Positions 36,534 through 49,240 of a DNA stretch of 64,000 nucleotides are shown here, piece by piece; the stretch's first letter is position 1, and each line of letters opens with the position of its first letter. This DNA is from Dallia pectoralis. Its lineage: Eukaryota > Chordata > Actinopteri > Esociformes > Umbridae. The position numbers were made by a program, and so were the translations under genes. The notes below the pieces were generated by a model. That model saw nothing but the letters and a program-made list of their open reading frames with translations. It was not told the origin of the DNA and searched no databases. The stretch covers positions 5,463,099-5,527,098 of the forward strand of contig CM055742.1 of assembly GCA_029465975.1 (NCBI GenBank), written 5' to 3'.

Positions 36534-37554
36534 AATTATGTTGTCCTGATACCATTTCATTATGTTGTCCTGATACCATTTCATTATGTTGTCCTGATAC
36601 CATTTCATTATGTTGTCCTGATACCATTTCATTATGTTGTCCTGATACCATTTCATTATGTTGTCCTGATACCATTTCATTATGTTGTCCTGATACCATT
36701 TCATTATGTTGTCCTGATACCATTTCATTATGTTGTCCTGATGCCATTTCATTATGTTCTCCTGATACCATTTCATTATGTTGTCCTGATACCATTTCAT
36801 TATGTTGTCCTGATACCATTTCATTATGTTGTCCTGATACCATTTCATTATGTTGTCCTGATGCCATTTCATTATGTTGTCCTGATACCATTTCATTATG
36901 TTGTCCTGATGCCATTTCATTATGTTGTCCTGATGCCATTTCATTATGTTGTCCTGATGCCATTTCATTATGTTGTCCTGATGCCATTTCATTATGTTGT
37001 CCTGATGACATTTCATTATGTTGTCCTGATACCATTTCATCATGTTGTCCTGATGCCATTTCATTATGTTGTCCTGATACCATTTCATTATGTTGTCCTG
37101 ATACCATTTCATCATGTTGTCCTGATACCATTTCATCATGTTGTCCTGATACCATTTCATTATGTTGTCCTGATACCATTTCATCATGTTGTCCTGATAC
37201 CATTTCATTATGTTGTCCTGATACCATTTCATTATGTTGTCCTGATGCCATTTCATCATGTTGTCCTGATGCCATTTCATTATGTTGTCCTGATACCATT
37301 TCATTATGTTGTCCTGATACCATTTCATTATGTTGTCCTGATACCATTTCATTATGTTGTCCTGATACCATTTCATTATGTTGTCCTGATACCATTTCAT
37401 TATGTTGTCCTGATACCATTTCATCATGTTGTCCTGATGCCATTTCATTATGTTGTCCTGATACCATTTCATCATGTTGTCCTGATGCCATTTCATTATG
37501 TTGTCCTGATACCATTTCATTATGTTGTCCTGATACCATTTCATTATGTTGTCC
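36534..37554. repeat. 24-bp minisatellite, about 42 copies
   Basis: The unit contains TGTTGTCCTGATACCATTTC plus ATTA. Variation is concentrated at two sites: GATACC/GATGCC and CATTATG/CATCATG. Copy length is nearly invariant. The period is a multiple of three and free of stops in several frames, so open frames of over 330 codons exist on both strands (36510-37574 minus, 36519-37616 plus); these are not genes. Confidence 0.98.
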
Positions 37555-38340
37555 GGATCCCGGGTCACATTCATTGGATGATTAAGATATCGACAATGAA
37601 CATGTCCTTGCTCTAACTAAATTCTTGCAGGTTAAGAAATATGTCACTGTGTGTGCGTGTGTGTGTGCGTGTGAGCGTGTGGGTGTGAGAAATACGTTCC
37701 ATCTGACAGGCCTTGGTCGGGATCCTGTAAGCTAAAAATCTTTTCCTTTGACATGACACCAATTACAGTTGCGTAATGGCCCCACTTTCTGCTGGACACG
37801 GCTCCATCAACGACACACACACGGGCACACACACTCATGTGAACACACACACACACACACACACACACTCTCTCTGACGACCCTTAATGCCAGCCAACCC
37901 AAATTTAATAAAGGACTATCTGGGTCAGTGGGGTGAAAACAAAAGGCCCAATAGTGTCCCCGGTTTTAGCAGGTTCCTGTTGGATAGAGTCACACAACAA
38001 GCCTGAGGACAGAGAACATAATCCTTTATCGCCTCTGGACAACATAAGAGAGGCGGGTCACATCGTGACATCAGAGGACGCTGGCAGGGTAGCTAGCCAA
38101 TTAGACGGCCCGGTCGCAGACCTGTTGATGTTGACCTGCTGTCTCCTGGTCATGTTTGGGTCCAATGGGAAGCGAGGCTGGTGTCCCGCTAACCTGGTTC
38201 TCGTTCTATGTCTCCGCTACCCCTTGTGACAGGATGTAATTTGGACGTCAGATAGAGGCTTCTCTGGAAATCATTACCTGAGCTTCTTAGCCTGTTTAAC
38301 AACAGTCCAACGATCAAGACTCATTGCCTCATTGTGACAA

Positions 38341-38385
<45 letters not shown>

Positions 38386-39259
38386 ATGATATCTGACTAA
38401 CACTGTCTCATAATGATGCACTCAAAACCCATTGACCTTTTGTGGAGTATATGCCTGAGAAGTTATGTCACTGTGTTACAAGAAAAATCAAGGTTACTAT
38501 GGTGAACTAGGGGGGTTGAATATTGGAATATTTTGGCGGAGTTGAAAGACGGACAGACAGAGAGACAGACATTAATTGTTGGGACACTTGAGATGTAAGG
38601 TAGAAAGACATTTATTGAGAGGTGTGTTTTTCCTTTCTAAGTTAGCCAGCCAGTCACTGAATGTCATTTAAGATTAGGTTGGCAGAAGGCCATATCGTGT
38701 TACCTTGTCCTCTACAAAGATATTAGTGAGTAAGCAAGAGAGCAGGACAGAGTGAGAGAGAGAGAGACTCAAGAAGAGAGACACAGAGAGAGAGAGAGAG
38801 AGACTCAAGAAGAGAGACACAGAGAGAGAGAGAGAGAGAGAGACACAGAGAGATGGACACTCTCTCTCCTCTGTTATATAATTTCTCACTGCACAAATGT
38901 GTCAGTCTGTAACGGCCGCTATCGTCACACAGTATTTCAATGAAGGTTTCACTTATTGACAGATACTCAGAAACCAGGTTCACTCTTGCATTGGTCGTCT
39001 GGAGAGTAGCCAGTCACTACATGAGTAGGCAGTGTTAAAAGGGTTGCGTTAAAGAACGAGTGTTTGTTTGGTTCACTACAATGACTGGGGGTGGAAAAAC
39101 AGGTAATTGATTTAAAGATCTGTAAGTTATGACAGCGGACGACAGCTTACGCAACAGAAATGTCGTTATCCGTCCTGTCTTATATACGCCGTTATCTCCA
39201 ATGTCTTTGTTCTCTTCAACCCACAATCCCCTTTGTTTTTCTGCTCTTCTCCCTTCCAG

Positions 39260-39417
39260 TTCCCAAAGAGGGTCTGAAGAACCAGCCAGTGTTTGAGGAG
39301 ATGAGGGTTAACTACATTAAGGAGCTGAGGAGGTCGGTGGGAAAGGCCACCAACAACTCTGGCCAGACCTGGCAGCGCTTCTTCCAGCTCACCAAGCTGC
39401 TGGACGCCATGCATGAC
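39260..39417 (+). CDS. nr3c2: nr3c2 exon encoding ligand-binding-domain helices 9-10 (human exon 8 equivalent)
   Basis: The exon encodes VPKEGLKNQPVFEEMRVNY, IKELRRSVGKATNNSGQTW and QRFFQLTKLLDAMHD, helices 9 and 10 of the ligand-binding domain. NNSGQTWQRF is MR-type, where GR has a different sequence. The acceptor TCCCTTCCAG ends at 39259, and the donor GTAAGC starts at 39418 exactly on a codon boundary. Its 158 nt match the human exon as I recall it. A 44-bp minisatellite begins about 40 nt into the following intron. Confidence 0.97.
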
Positions 39418-39458
39418 GTAAGCACCCAACGCTCTGTGTGTGAGCGTGTACGTGGCCG

Positions 39459-40820
39459 TTAAGATAGCAGCCCGTTATCTACTCACTGGAGTGTGCCACT
39501 GTTAAGGATTATCAGCCCATTGTCTACTCACTGGAGTTAGCCAGTGTTAAGGAATATCAGCCCATTATCTACTCACTGGAGTTAGCCAGTGTTAAGATAG
39601 CAGCCCGTTATCTACTCACTGGAGTTAGCCAGTGTTAAGGAATATCAACCCATTATCTACTCACTGGAGTTAGCCAGTGTTTAGGAATATCAACCCATTA
39701 TCTACTCACTGGAGTTAGCCAGTGTTAAGATAGCAGCCCGTTATCTACTCACTGGAGTTAGCCAGTGTTTAGGAATATCAACCCATTATCTACTCACTGG
39801 AGTTAACCAGTGTTAAGGAATATCAGCCCATTATCTACTCACTGGAGTTAGCCAGTGTTAAGGATTATCAGCCCATTATCTACTCACTGGAGTTAGCCAG
39901 TGTTAAGATAGCAGCCTGTTATCTACTCACTGGAGTTAGCCAGTGTTAATGAATATCAGCCCATTATCTACTCACTGGAGTTAGCCAGTGTTAAGGAATA
40001 TCAGCCCATTGTCTACTCACTGGAGTTAGCCAGTGTTAACTGGAGTTAGCCAGTGTTTAGGATTATCAGCCCATTATCTACTCACTGGAGTTAGCCAGTG
40101 TTAAGGAATATCAGCCCATTGTCTACTCACTGGAGTTAGCCAGTGTTTAGGAATATCAGCCCATTATCTACTCACTGGAGTTAGCCAGTGTTTAGGAATA
40201 TCAGCCCATTGTCTACTCACTGGAGTTAGCCAGTGTTTAGGAATATCAGCCCATTGTCTACTCACTGGAGTTAGCCAGTGTTTAGGAATATCAACCCATT
40301 ATCTACTCACTGGAGTTAGCCAGCGTTAAGGAATATCAGCCCATTGTCTACTCACTGGAGTTAGCCAGTGTTAAGATAGCAGCCCGTTATCTACTCACTG
40401 GAGTTAGCCAGTGTTAATGAATATCAGCCCATTATCTACTCACTGGAGTTAGCCAGTGTTAAGGAATATCAGCCCATTGTCTACTCACTGGAGTTAGCCA
40501 GTGTTAAGATAGCAGCCCTTTATCTACTCACTGGAGTTAGCCAGTGTTTAGGAATATCAGCCCATTATCTACTCACTGGAGTTAGCCAGTGTTAAGGAAT
40601 ATCAGCCCATTGTCTACTCACTGGAGTTAGCCAGTGTTAAGATAGCAGCCCATTGTCTACTCACTGGAGTTAGCCAGTGTTAAGATAGCAGCCCATTGTC
40701 TACTCACTGGAGTTAGCCACTGTTAAGGAATATCAGCCCATTGTCTACTTACTGGAGTTATCCAGTGTTAAGGAATATCAGCCCATTGTCTACTCACTGG
40801 AGTTAGCCAGTGTTAAGGAA
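39459..40820. repeat. 43/45-bp minisatellite near the exon 8 donor, about 31 copies
   Basis: The unit contains TATCTACTCACTGGAGTTAG and CCAGTGTTAAG, joined by either GAATATCAGCCCAT or GATAGCAGCCCGT, which gives two length classes. CACTGGAGTTAGCCAGTG is an imperfect inverted repeat that could form a hairpin in each copy. Confidence 0.97.
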
Positions 40821-41846
40821 GGCAGTATATCCCTGAAGTGATTGAGTAATACCATGTCAACAATTAGCCTAAGCGACATGTAATTAGAGAGCCGTTACAC
40901 GTTTCTGAATCGCAAATCATGTCCCTAACATGGCGTCGTCAGCTGCGCAAAGAGGTCAAAGGAAAACAGACTGGAGGTACAGGAGGTTGTCAACACCCAG
41001 CCAAATGTGAGCTAAGAAACTGAATATTTGTCAAACACATGATGGGGAATTTATTGTAACAGGCGACCAATGTCTTTTTCTCAGGTCTGCTGTGGATGTC
41101 TGTGGGCGCTTTTTTTGCATGAGATTTAGTTATTCTCTGTGTTTTGAGAAGTGACTGCTAAATGCTACCTCACATTACTATAATCTAGTAGCTTTGTTAG
41201 CGACAGAGATACTGGAAGACTTTTTGTGCCCTAGCGCAGTGGATTGGAATAAACAATGACATGAAGTTTTTTTTTTACATCCATGGCAGCGTTCTTCTTA
41301 AATTTTAGCCAAAAGGTCAGGTGAAATAGACATACTGCAAATAAAATCCAACATTTCGGTTTAGTTTGCCGGAGGACAAAAACCAGCCCCACAGCTCCAA
41401 TTCCCCCATGGAGTTTCGATTGTTTGAGTTGAGTGACATTAAGTTCTCCGATGTGTAAATGCATATTATTATTACATGAATTACATATTTCTGAGAGCTT
41501 AACCCGATAAATACAGTACAACAGTGCAATAAATGGAACGTAGAGGAATCCATAATCTGCTTCACATGGCAGGTCAATACAGCTGTCCAGCTAACTACAT
41601 GCACTCAACTCGACCAATTGCAGTGGTTACGCAAGGAGAACCTGGCACGCAGTGAAATATCACAGAGGCTGCTCACAGCTCATAAATCCCGGGGAAAAAA
41701 AGTCCCCGACGATAGTTCTTTCTGTTATACAAGAAGGACAATCGAGAGCGCCAACAGACTGTGATTAAGTGGAGGAAAGGGATTTAGTGTTCAGCGACAT
41801 GCAGATGACCTCCCGTAGAGGTAGACTTGTGTATAAAGAATCGGTA

Positions 41847-41860
41847 GCACCCCCTGGTGG
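41847..41860 (-). promoter_or_regulatory. candidate CTCF binding site
   Basis: The minus strand reads CCACCAGGGGGTGC, one base from the consensus CCACCAGGGGGCGC. It lies in the unique part of nr3c2 intron 8. No occupancy information is available from sequence alone. Confidence 0.4.
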
Positions 41861-42687
41861 TAGGCCAGTCAAATTTATGGCCGGTCCGACAAATGACAAG
41901 GCAATTACAGTCACATTAATGCCCACATCAGAGCCAACATCGGGACCTTGCAACTCTATTTGGCGTTAGTATGAATAAGGTTTGCCTGTATAACACACGC
42001 TAAGTTGGCCTTCTGACAATAGGAATTACATTAACTTTCTCATGACCACGGGAAATGGTCAGGGAACGGGTTAGGGTTTGGTCGACAAGTCGGTTAACCG
42101 TCTTTTGCCAGTGCTCAAACTGACTGCCAAAATGCTGTCTCGTTTATACATTCCATCAATTGCGGTCGATCCGCGGATACACGAACGGTGAGATAACAAG
42201 AAAAATGCTAATTAGTTGAACATCCGCTTTTCATGGAATCTCAAAGTGCTTTGAGAGCATCAGACAAATACAAACGAGGTATCCAAACAGGTCAACTTCT
42301 TGAGGACTGGTCTATGACTGATGTCTCCTCAGGAAATTATAGCCAAATATATCGAAATCAGACGATAAAGGGATTTGATTAACATTCACTTCATACGATC
42401 AGAGTTACCGACTGTTCTTCTTATTTCCGGAACGTTCAGCGTTCCAGTGACATCCATAGATGAGCCAAACTTCAAGGAATAAGGCGTACTGTATATTATT
42501 CAGACATCCCGACAAGCCAACTCAATCCCTCTGCAAACACAGCTGGACTATCCAACTAAACCAAACCTTCTCTCTCTCTCCCCATCTCCTCTCACCTCAT
42601 CCATATCCCGCCCTCCTAACCTCCTTCCCTCTGTCTCTCCCCGTCCCCCCCCTCCCGCTTTCCTTCGCCTCGTTTCCCTTTTCTCAG

Positions 42688-42843
42688 CTGGTGGGGAACC
42701 TTCTCGACTTCTGCTTCTATACTTTCCGCGAGTCTCAGGCCCTGAAGGTGGAGTTCCCGGAGATGCTGGTGGAGATCATTAGTGACCAGATACCAAAGGT
42801 GGAGTCGGGCAACACGCACACCCTTTACTTCCACAAGAAGTGA
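42688..42843 (+). CDS. nr3c2: nr3c2 last coding exon, helices 11-12 and stop (human exon 9 equivalent)
   Basis: The exon encodes LVGNLLDFCFYTFRESQALK, VEFPEMLVEIISDQ and IPKVESGNTHTLYFHKK, with stop TGA at 42841-42843. Cys and Thr in FCFYTF correspond to human Cys942 and Thr945 of the steroid pocket. EFPEMLVEI is helix 12, the AF-2 surface that binds coactivators. The C-terminal tail is MR-type and clearly not GR. The acceptor TTTTCTCAG ends at 42687. The exon continues into the 3' UTR. Confidence 0.98.
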   Translation: MVGNLLDFCFYTFRESQALKVEFPEMLVEIISDQIPKVESGNTHTLYFHKK

Positions 42844-43259
42844 CTGAAGTGAGAGAGAGATCGAGAGAGAGAGAGTGAGCGAAATTACCAGAGGGGGAGG
42901 AGACGGGGGAGGAGTTATGGAGGCCCGAGGAAAGACCCTAGCCTTAGAAGTGGCCTAACTTCTGCGACAACCAGTCCGTCTGCTGACGCACCCCTCTTCT
43001 CGGATCGGTCCGGAAACGGACGGGAAGTGAGCGGGGGCAACAGACAGGAAGTGAGCGGGAAGAAGCCGGATGTGGATTCCCCTGTCCTGCGGTCTCCCTG
43101 TCCGCGATCCGAGAATATGCTAGAGGTGACCCGAGCCAAGGAAAACGCACTGAGCGGAAGGTGAACTATCTCAAATGTGACAAAGAAGCGTCCCTGGACA
43201 AAGATGACAATTTTACGAATATGAAGCCATACATTTTTTTGGTTGCGCTACAGTCCATA

Positions 43260-43298
<39 letters not shown>

Positions 43299-46210
43299 AC
43301 AGTACAGAAGCTTTCACGCGTAACAGCAGCACATGGCATCTCTTACCCTCCCGAACAACTGCTAAAACTGTGTGCTTTTAGAAACGATTCAAGGATACTA
43401 ATACCAACAACATGGAGGACAGTGCTTAGATGTTTGCTTCGCCGTGTCTTGCCGTCAGTAAACCGAGAAGAGGAATCTATATCCACATCTACTCCAAGGG
43501 CTCTACAAGCTTAAACATAAACTGGACAGTTGCATTAGGAAGCTAACGAGTTACACTGTCGCTCTCTGCTGGTGTGCATTTTAACACCCAAACACCTCCA
43601 GTGGAAAGAAATACCGTTTAACGTTGTATAACAATCAAAAACCTGACTGAATAATATGCAAAAACGTCTTTTTTTTTCAAGTACAGTGTTTTCTTCGACC
43701 CGGCGCGAAGAAAGTGAACGGTAAAGCGGTGCAACATCAAACTCCAGCGACGTCTGTTATGGTTTGTCGTTTTGTGTCAATTAGCAGCACAGCGTTTGTT
43801 AGTACATTGTTCTCCATTGGAAATACATGCGGGAGCCCCGGTGAAACCTTTACAACACATGACTTTTCAATAGTGACGTTTCCTCCACTGCTTAGTGCTT
43901 TTGACTGCGACGAACCCCGGTTTAGTACCACAGGATAAGTTTGTGTAAACGTCAGAGCACCCATGTCTCTGTGCTCACGGTGGATCCGAACCAGCGCCCT
44001 TTGTGAAGTCACTTATATACTGTTTTCGGTAACAATAAAGCATTTTGTACGAGTGAAGTCGTGGCGAAGGTTTCGGTTTTTGTACGTCAGACGTTTCACA
44101 CCCACGGTGCTTTTTTTGTAAACGCAAACGCGGTGTGAATAATTTGTCTCCGGTGGCTAACACACGTTGTAACTATTAGCGAGGGGGAACGCCATAACAA
44201 AACACACATTGCGGTGGTGACGTTGGAGTAACACATCAGGACATTTCCGGTGTTCCACGTTTTAAGTGTTTTCAGTTCATCCTAAACATATTCCCCTTGG
44301 CTCATGGCTTGTACAGTGAATGACACATGCTGAGGTAAAGGTCACGTTTTCTTTTTTCTTTCTTCAACTGTTGTACAAAAAAATGTTTCGGTAGTTATTG
44401 ATTGTCCAGGTGAATGACTGACTCGTTGCTTTGCCCATCTGTCCTGGTTCTGTGCTCTCCACACAGTCTCTGGGCCGGCGGTAGACCCACGTCCAGGTTC
44501 TGGGGTCATTCTTACCAAACCTGTGGCCCATAATTCGAAAACCTTCAAAACTACAGTGGGTGATTTTAGGTGGAAGTATATTTTTTTCTGCCTGCCTGCA
44601 TTGCCAAATAGGCAGAGTTATCACTTTTGGGAGATTTGAATTGGCGCCAGTTTAAGTATTTGAAACAACTCTGAATAGCAATTGAAGCCAATGTTGTAAT
44701 TTCAGTTTCGCACGATATCGATTGACTGACTGATTACTGGACTATGTGGAACAGTGAGATGCTGCTGACTGAGAAATGGCGATAGTCGCTGGAGAGAGAG
44801 AAAGTGGGAGGGGCGTTTGTTTTGATTGGTTAGCTGTGTTTGTGAGTGAATTTGATGTGTGTTGTTTTGTCCGGGACTCGGGAGCAGGATCGTTTTTTTC
44901 TGGGCATTGTTCCGTTCCTTCATCCTCCGTATGAATCATGAGGCATATCTGTTTAACTTGATTTGCACATGGGAAGGTAATAATAGAGGCATTAACCGGA
45001 TCGAACCGGTTTGTCTAGTTGATTAAAATTAAAATTAGATGTCTATCCACGGGGTGAAACACGCACGATAAAACCAACTGAATAAATTGACAGTTGGCTT
45101 CAAAAGTGCAAACTATTCCTTTATGGTTTTGTTGTCTGTTATTATAGCTTCTACGACAGTGGACATTTCCCTGAGTTGGACGTACGCAAAACAAAAATGG
45201 CAGGTGGATGGATCGTGACGTTACGTGAAAAATAAAATACTTTAATGTTTTTTTGAGGTGTTGTCCCTTCCTGTGCATTGCTGTTTTTGAAGTGGTGAAC
45301 AAAAGGACAAGAAAAATAAGCTGTAAAGCACTCTAATCTTTCTTTTTGTTTTCCTTTTCCCCCTCTCGCATTTTTCAGAAAATGACACTACAATGTCAGT
45401 AAAGATTCATAGGACGAATGGGGAAAGTATTTTTGGAATAATTATATTTTGCTGGAAACAATATTTAAGTACTTTGTCTATCTAAAAAAGAACAGATCTT
45501 TTTTTTGTACAGTGAAGTGAAACGTTTATGCATGTTCTTTCTGAGGAGATGTTTACAATGTATTTAAGAAGGGAAAATTGTGCCTTTTATCTCACATCAT
45601 TTACAGTTTTACAGTATATATATATATATATATATATAGTATATATTGTAAATAATATGGCAAGTCATTATGTTCGAGTAATAACAATTGAAAGGTAAAA
45701 AACATTTCTACTTAAACTTTATTATCTTGTTGGCATACGTGCAGTTTATCACTCCTTCAAGTGGTATTGTTGTTTTGTTGGTCAGAGAAGGAAACTTAAG
45801 GATGACATAAAAGAGAAGATTGGTTTTATCGGGTGGGGTGGTTGGGGGGGGGGGGTATGAATGTACCGAATATAACGAGTCACCTTACTACCTGAACTTT
45901 AGACAAAGAACGGAAATGTATGTTGTATTTTTTCTTCCTTTAAAAATAATGTTAACGGTTTATCTGACTTTGCATTGTTTTTGTACTTTCTTTGCATTCT
46001 ATGTAATGTGACTTAAATGTATTTTCCGGAGAGTCGATACAGTGGCCCAATGTGGATCAATTCCTAATGTGGATCAATTCCCAATGTGGATCATTGAGTT
46101 CTGGCTGTTGACATGATTATTTCCCAATTCCCGTGGCAATACTATTTGATTTAATTGCACCACACTAAAATCAAGTAATCAGAAAAATAAATTAAAGGTA
46201 AAATAAGTTA
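42844..46210 (+). other. nr3c2: nr3c2 3' UTR (predicted)
   Basis: Downstream of the stop lies 3.4 kb of mostly unique, increasingly A/T-rich sequence with a (CA)n at 43263-43297 and a (TA)n at about 45612-45640. A Pumilio-type TGTAAATA lies at 45647-45654. Possible poly(A) signals AATAAA occur at 44034, 45231 and 46186. The last is followed by a T/G-rich stretch and fits a long MR-type 3' UTR. The endpoint is inferred. Confidence 0.6.
46186..46191 (+). terminator. candidate distal poly(A) signal of nr3c2
   Basis: AATAAA, followed 20-60 nt later by TCTCGTCTCGGTTTGATC and GAGGTTTTATT, a plausible downstream element. Earlier AATAAA at 44034-44039 and 45231-45236 could give shorter mRNA forms. 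Confidence 0.45.
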
Positions 46211-48212
46211 CAACTATATTCTCGTCTCGGTTTGATCAGAGGTTTTATTATTTCACAATGACCCGTTCTGTTATTGGAGGGTTTAACCCTTTATCAAAAA
46301 CACTGAAACAAATTGTAGGTAGCTACTGCTAAGCTTTCTACAGAAATGTATTCGAATAGCAACCGCTTGTGAATGCAGGCCATTAGATCGTTTAGTTGCC
46401 TGGAATTCAGGTTTTTGCGTTTCTCCAACAGAAGTGCAACAGTTTGACTAATGGACCCGGTTCCATACACAGAGATCACTTCCTGATTTGCTCATTCTAT
46501 TATTGTACAACACTAAAACATGAAAACTTGCATTAACACAGAATAACAACAGGTTTTCACCCAAGACAGGACCTTCTACCGGTTTAATCGACAAAACTAG
46601 CGCAATGTTTAACTTCACACTGTCAATTTACTCTGTTCAAGGAAAAGGCTGTTAGTACTATACACTCTAGTTTTTTCCTGTCAGTTCGCACATACTTTAC
46701 TGTATCAATGATTTTGTAGCTACAGTACGACTTCACTGTAACAACGCTATTATATTCCACGGTTACAGTAATACTTCATCGTACCAATGCTATACTATTC
46801 CATGATTACAGTAATACGTCACCTAGCAATGCTATAGTATTCCAAGGTTACAGTAATACTTCACATACAAATGCCATAGTATCCCACAGTTACAGCAAAA
46901 CTTTACCCTGCCAATGTCAAAGTATTCCATGGTTACAGTAATATTTTACTGTACCAATGTCATAGTATTCCACGGATACAGTAAAATGCGGAATGCTGTT
47001 TTTTCATAATCTTCTTAGATTACATTAATCCACTATCTTCATAGATAGTCAGAGGAGCAATTCCTTGGTCAGAGGAGCAATTCCTGTTATAATAGCAGCT
47101 AAATATTTTTTTAGATCCAAAAATGTCATTTTAATCCAATGCTTTGTACAATATTAGTCAGCAACTATCCACTGTAAATGGAATCCTTCATTTTGGCTTA
47201 AACATACACAACTAGTTTTTAGTACGGACTGTATATCTGATGGCAGATATTTGCCATAACTGTTCTTTACAAAACTATTGAGATTCCAATAAAACTGGTG
47301 ACAAATAAGAGATTTTGTGCGTTTTTGATTTGAGGCTTGCACGTAATTTGTAACACTTAGCTGCTGGGATGAACACATAGATTGTTAGACAGTACACTAT
47401 AAAAAGCTTCAATAAAAAACCTACAAGAAATCTCTTACACAATTTTTTGTTTGTATAAATTAAAAAGTTAAATAGCTCAGGTTAAACATAAATGTTAGAA
47501 TAGGAGTTACATTTAAGGTTAATGTGAAGCATTATGGTCAAGTTAAGTTTAGGCATAAAGGATAGGATATTTGTGGTTAGGTTAAGGGTTGGGTTTACGG
47601 CTATAGAATAAGTAACATGGAATTCTGGGACAGCGTTATGTCTCTGCTCAAGGATAGAAAAACAAACGTTTGTGTAGATATTTTCTCTGATCCACATGAG
47701 GGAAATGGCAATTTTCAGCTTTAGGCATTTAGGTTTAGTCTCAGTTGTAAGCCACAACTCATGTTAGGTTTAGTATTCGGATTCAGGTTTAGACATTGTA
47801 TATAGTTACGTTTGCATGGCAGATATTCTGTGTATGTTGGGGGCGGGGTTAAATATAAAGCTGTAAATCGATTTCAGGATCGGAACATTTCAATCAGTCT
47901 CCTGAGCAGAAAGAGACTCCGACAACACCGCATCTGATCTCTGTGAACTTTAAGTGAGTGAATGCGTGTGTGTGTGTGCGCGCGTGTGTGTGTGTGAGCG
48001 TGCATGCGTGTATGTATGTGGAGCATGTTCATTTGTCAGGCAGGTGTAAACGTAGGAACTTGGGCAGCTGCGTGCTTTCCTGTCCCTCCATTCACCCTCC
48101 AATCCGACACGACCTCTGACCCCCTCTCATCAGCTGTCGTAGTCTGTGACGTGATGTCGGCCAACCTGGCGGAGTGGTCGAAGTCACTGGTGCCGGTGTT
48201 CAAATAGATACC
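46211..48212. other. intergenic, unique with a degenerate repeat
   Basis: The A/T-rich spacer between the two convergent genes. It holds a degenerate tandem repeat at about 46731-46983 and GGTTTAGG-type words near 47470-47800. No coding exon was recognised. Confidence 0.6.
46731..46983. repeat. degenerate tandem repeat of about 43-60 bp, six copies
   Basis: Repeated TTACAGTAATACTTCA, CAATGCTATAGTATTCCA and similar words in the same order, diverged by point changes. It is an older array than the others in the window. Confidence 0.75.
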
Positions 48213-49112
48213 AAACGTAGTAGACGTGCTAGATGCACTAAACGTACTAGATGCACTAAACGTACTAGACGTACTAGATGCACTAAACGTACTAGATGCA
48301 CTAAACGTACTAGACGCACTAAATGTAATGGACATACTAGATGCACTAAACGTACTAGATGCACTAAACGTACTAGATGCACTAAACTTACTAGATGCAC
48401 TAAACGTTCTAGATTCACTAAACGTACTAGATGCACTAAACGTACTAGATGCACTAAACGTACTAGACATACTAGATGCACTAAATGTACTAGATGTACT
48501 AAACGTACTAGATGCACTAAACGTACTAGATGCACTAAACGTACTAGATGCACTAAACGTACTAGACATACTAGATACACAAAACGTACTAGATGCACTA
48601 AACGTACTAGATGCACTAAACGTACTAGACATACTAGATGCACTAAACGTACTAGACATACTAGATGCACTAAAAGTACTAGATGCACTAAACGTACTAG
48701 ACATACTAGATGCACTAAACGTACTAGATGCACTAAACGTACTAGACATACTAGATGCACTAAACGTACTAGATGCACTAAACGTACTAGATGCACTAAA
48801 CGCACTAAACGTACTAGATGCACTAAACGTACTAGACATACTAGATGCACTAAACGTACTAGATGCAATAAACGTACTAGATGCACTAAACGTACTAGAC
48901 ATACTAGATGCACTAAACGTACTAGATGCACTAAACGTACTAGATGCACTAAACGTACTAGACATACTAGATGCACTAAACGTACTAGATGCACTAAACG
49001 TACTAGATGCACTAAACGTACTAGATGCACTAAACGTACTAGACATACTAGATGCACTAAACGTACTAGATGTACTAAACTTACTAGATGCACTAAACAT
49101 AGTAGATGTACG
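48213..49112. repeat. 18-bp minisatellite with 9-bp inserts, about 48 copies
   Basis: The basic unit is GTACTAGATGCACTAAAC. About a dozen copies carry a 9-bp insertion, GTACTAGACATACTAGAT, giving a 27-bp form spaced at irregular intervals. All frames lack stops for long distances, so large open frames appear on both strands (48036-49283 minus; 48174-49127 and 48226-49173 plus). These are Ser/Phe-, Thr/Arg- or Leu/Asp/Val-repeat artefacts. Confidence 0.97.
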
Positions 49113-49240
49113 TGGACAGCCCTTTAAATTAGTGTGTTGCACTATTTTCCCCACAGCCGTTGTTGACCGTTGAATAAACCTGAGCTCACAGTCACACGAT
49201 CTCCATAGATAAAACACTAGTGTTGAATGGCCGGTTATAA

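Larger units (their letters stand above)
33725..39259 (+). other. nr3c2: nr3c2 intron 7 (5.5 kb)
   Basis: The intron contains a TG array at the donor, GA-rich tracts near 34470-34655, 35258-35530, 35770-35905 and 38750-38850, the 24-bp array at 36534-37554, and (CA)n/(TG)n tracts near 37800-37868 and 38341-38382. Unique stretches at 34.7-35.2, 35.9-36.5, 37.9-38.3 and 38.9-39.2 kb show no exon. The acceptor TCCCTTCCAG ends at 39259. Confidence 0.9.
39418..42687 (+). other. nr3c2: nr3c2 intron 8 (3.3 kb)
   Basis: The first 1.4 kb is almost entirely the 43/45-bp array. The rest (40.8-42.7 kb) is unique sequence with a CTCF-like site at 41847-41860 and a pyrimidine-rich run (42568-42686) leading to acceptor TTTTCTCAG. 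No further exon was recognised. Confidence 0.92.

Noticed and set aside
36510..37616. Open frames of 335-365 codons on both strands
   Set aside because: They are three readings of the same 24-bp satellite; no unique domain, and both strands are open at once.
13759..42843. Glucocorticoid receptor (nr3c1) as the identity of the + strand gene
   Set aside because: Helix 5, the NNSGQTWQRF segment, CFYTFRES and the C-terminal tail all match MR rather than GR.
48174..49173. Plus-strand frames of over 300 codons (Thr/Arg and Leu/Asp/Val repeats)
   Set aside because: Artefacts of the 18-bp satellite, open in every frame.
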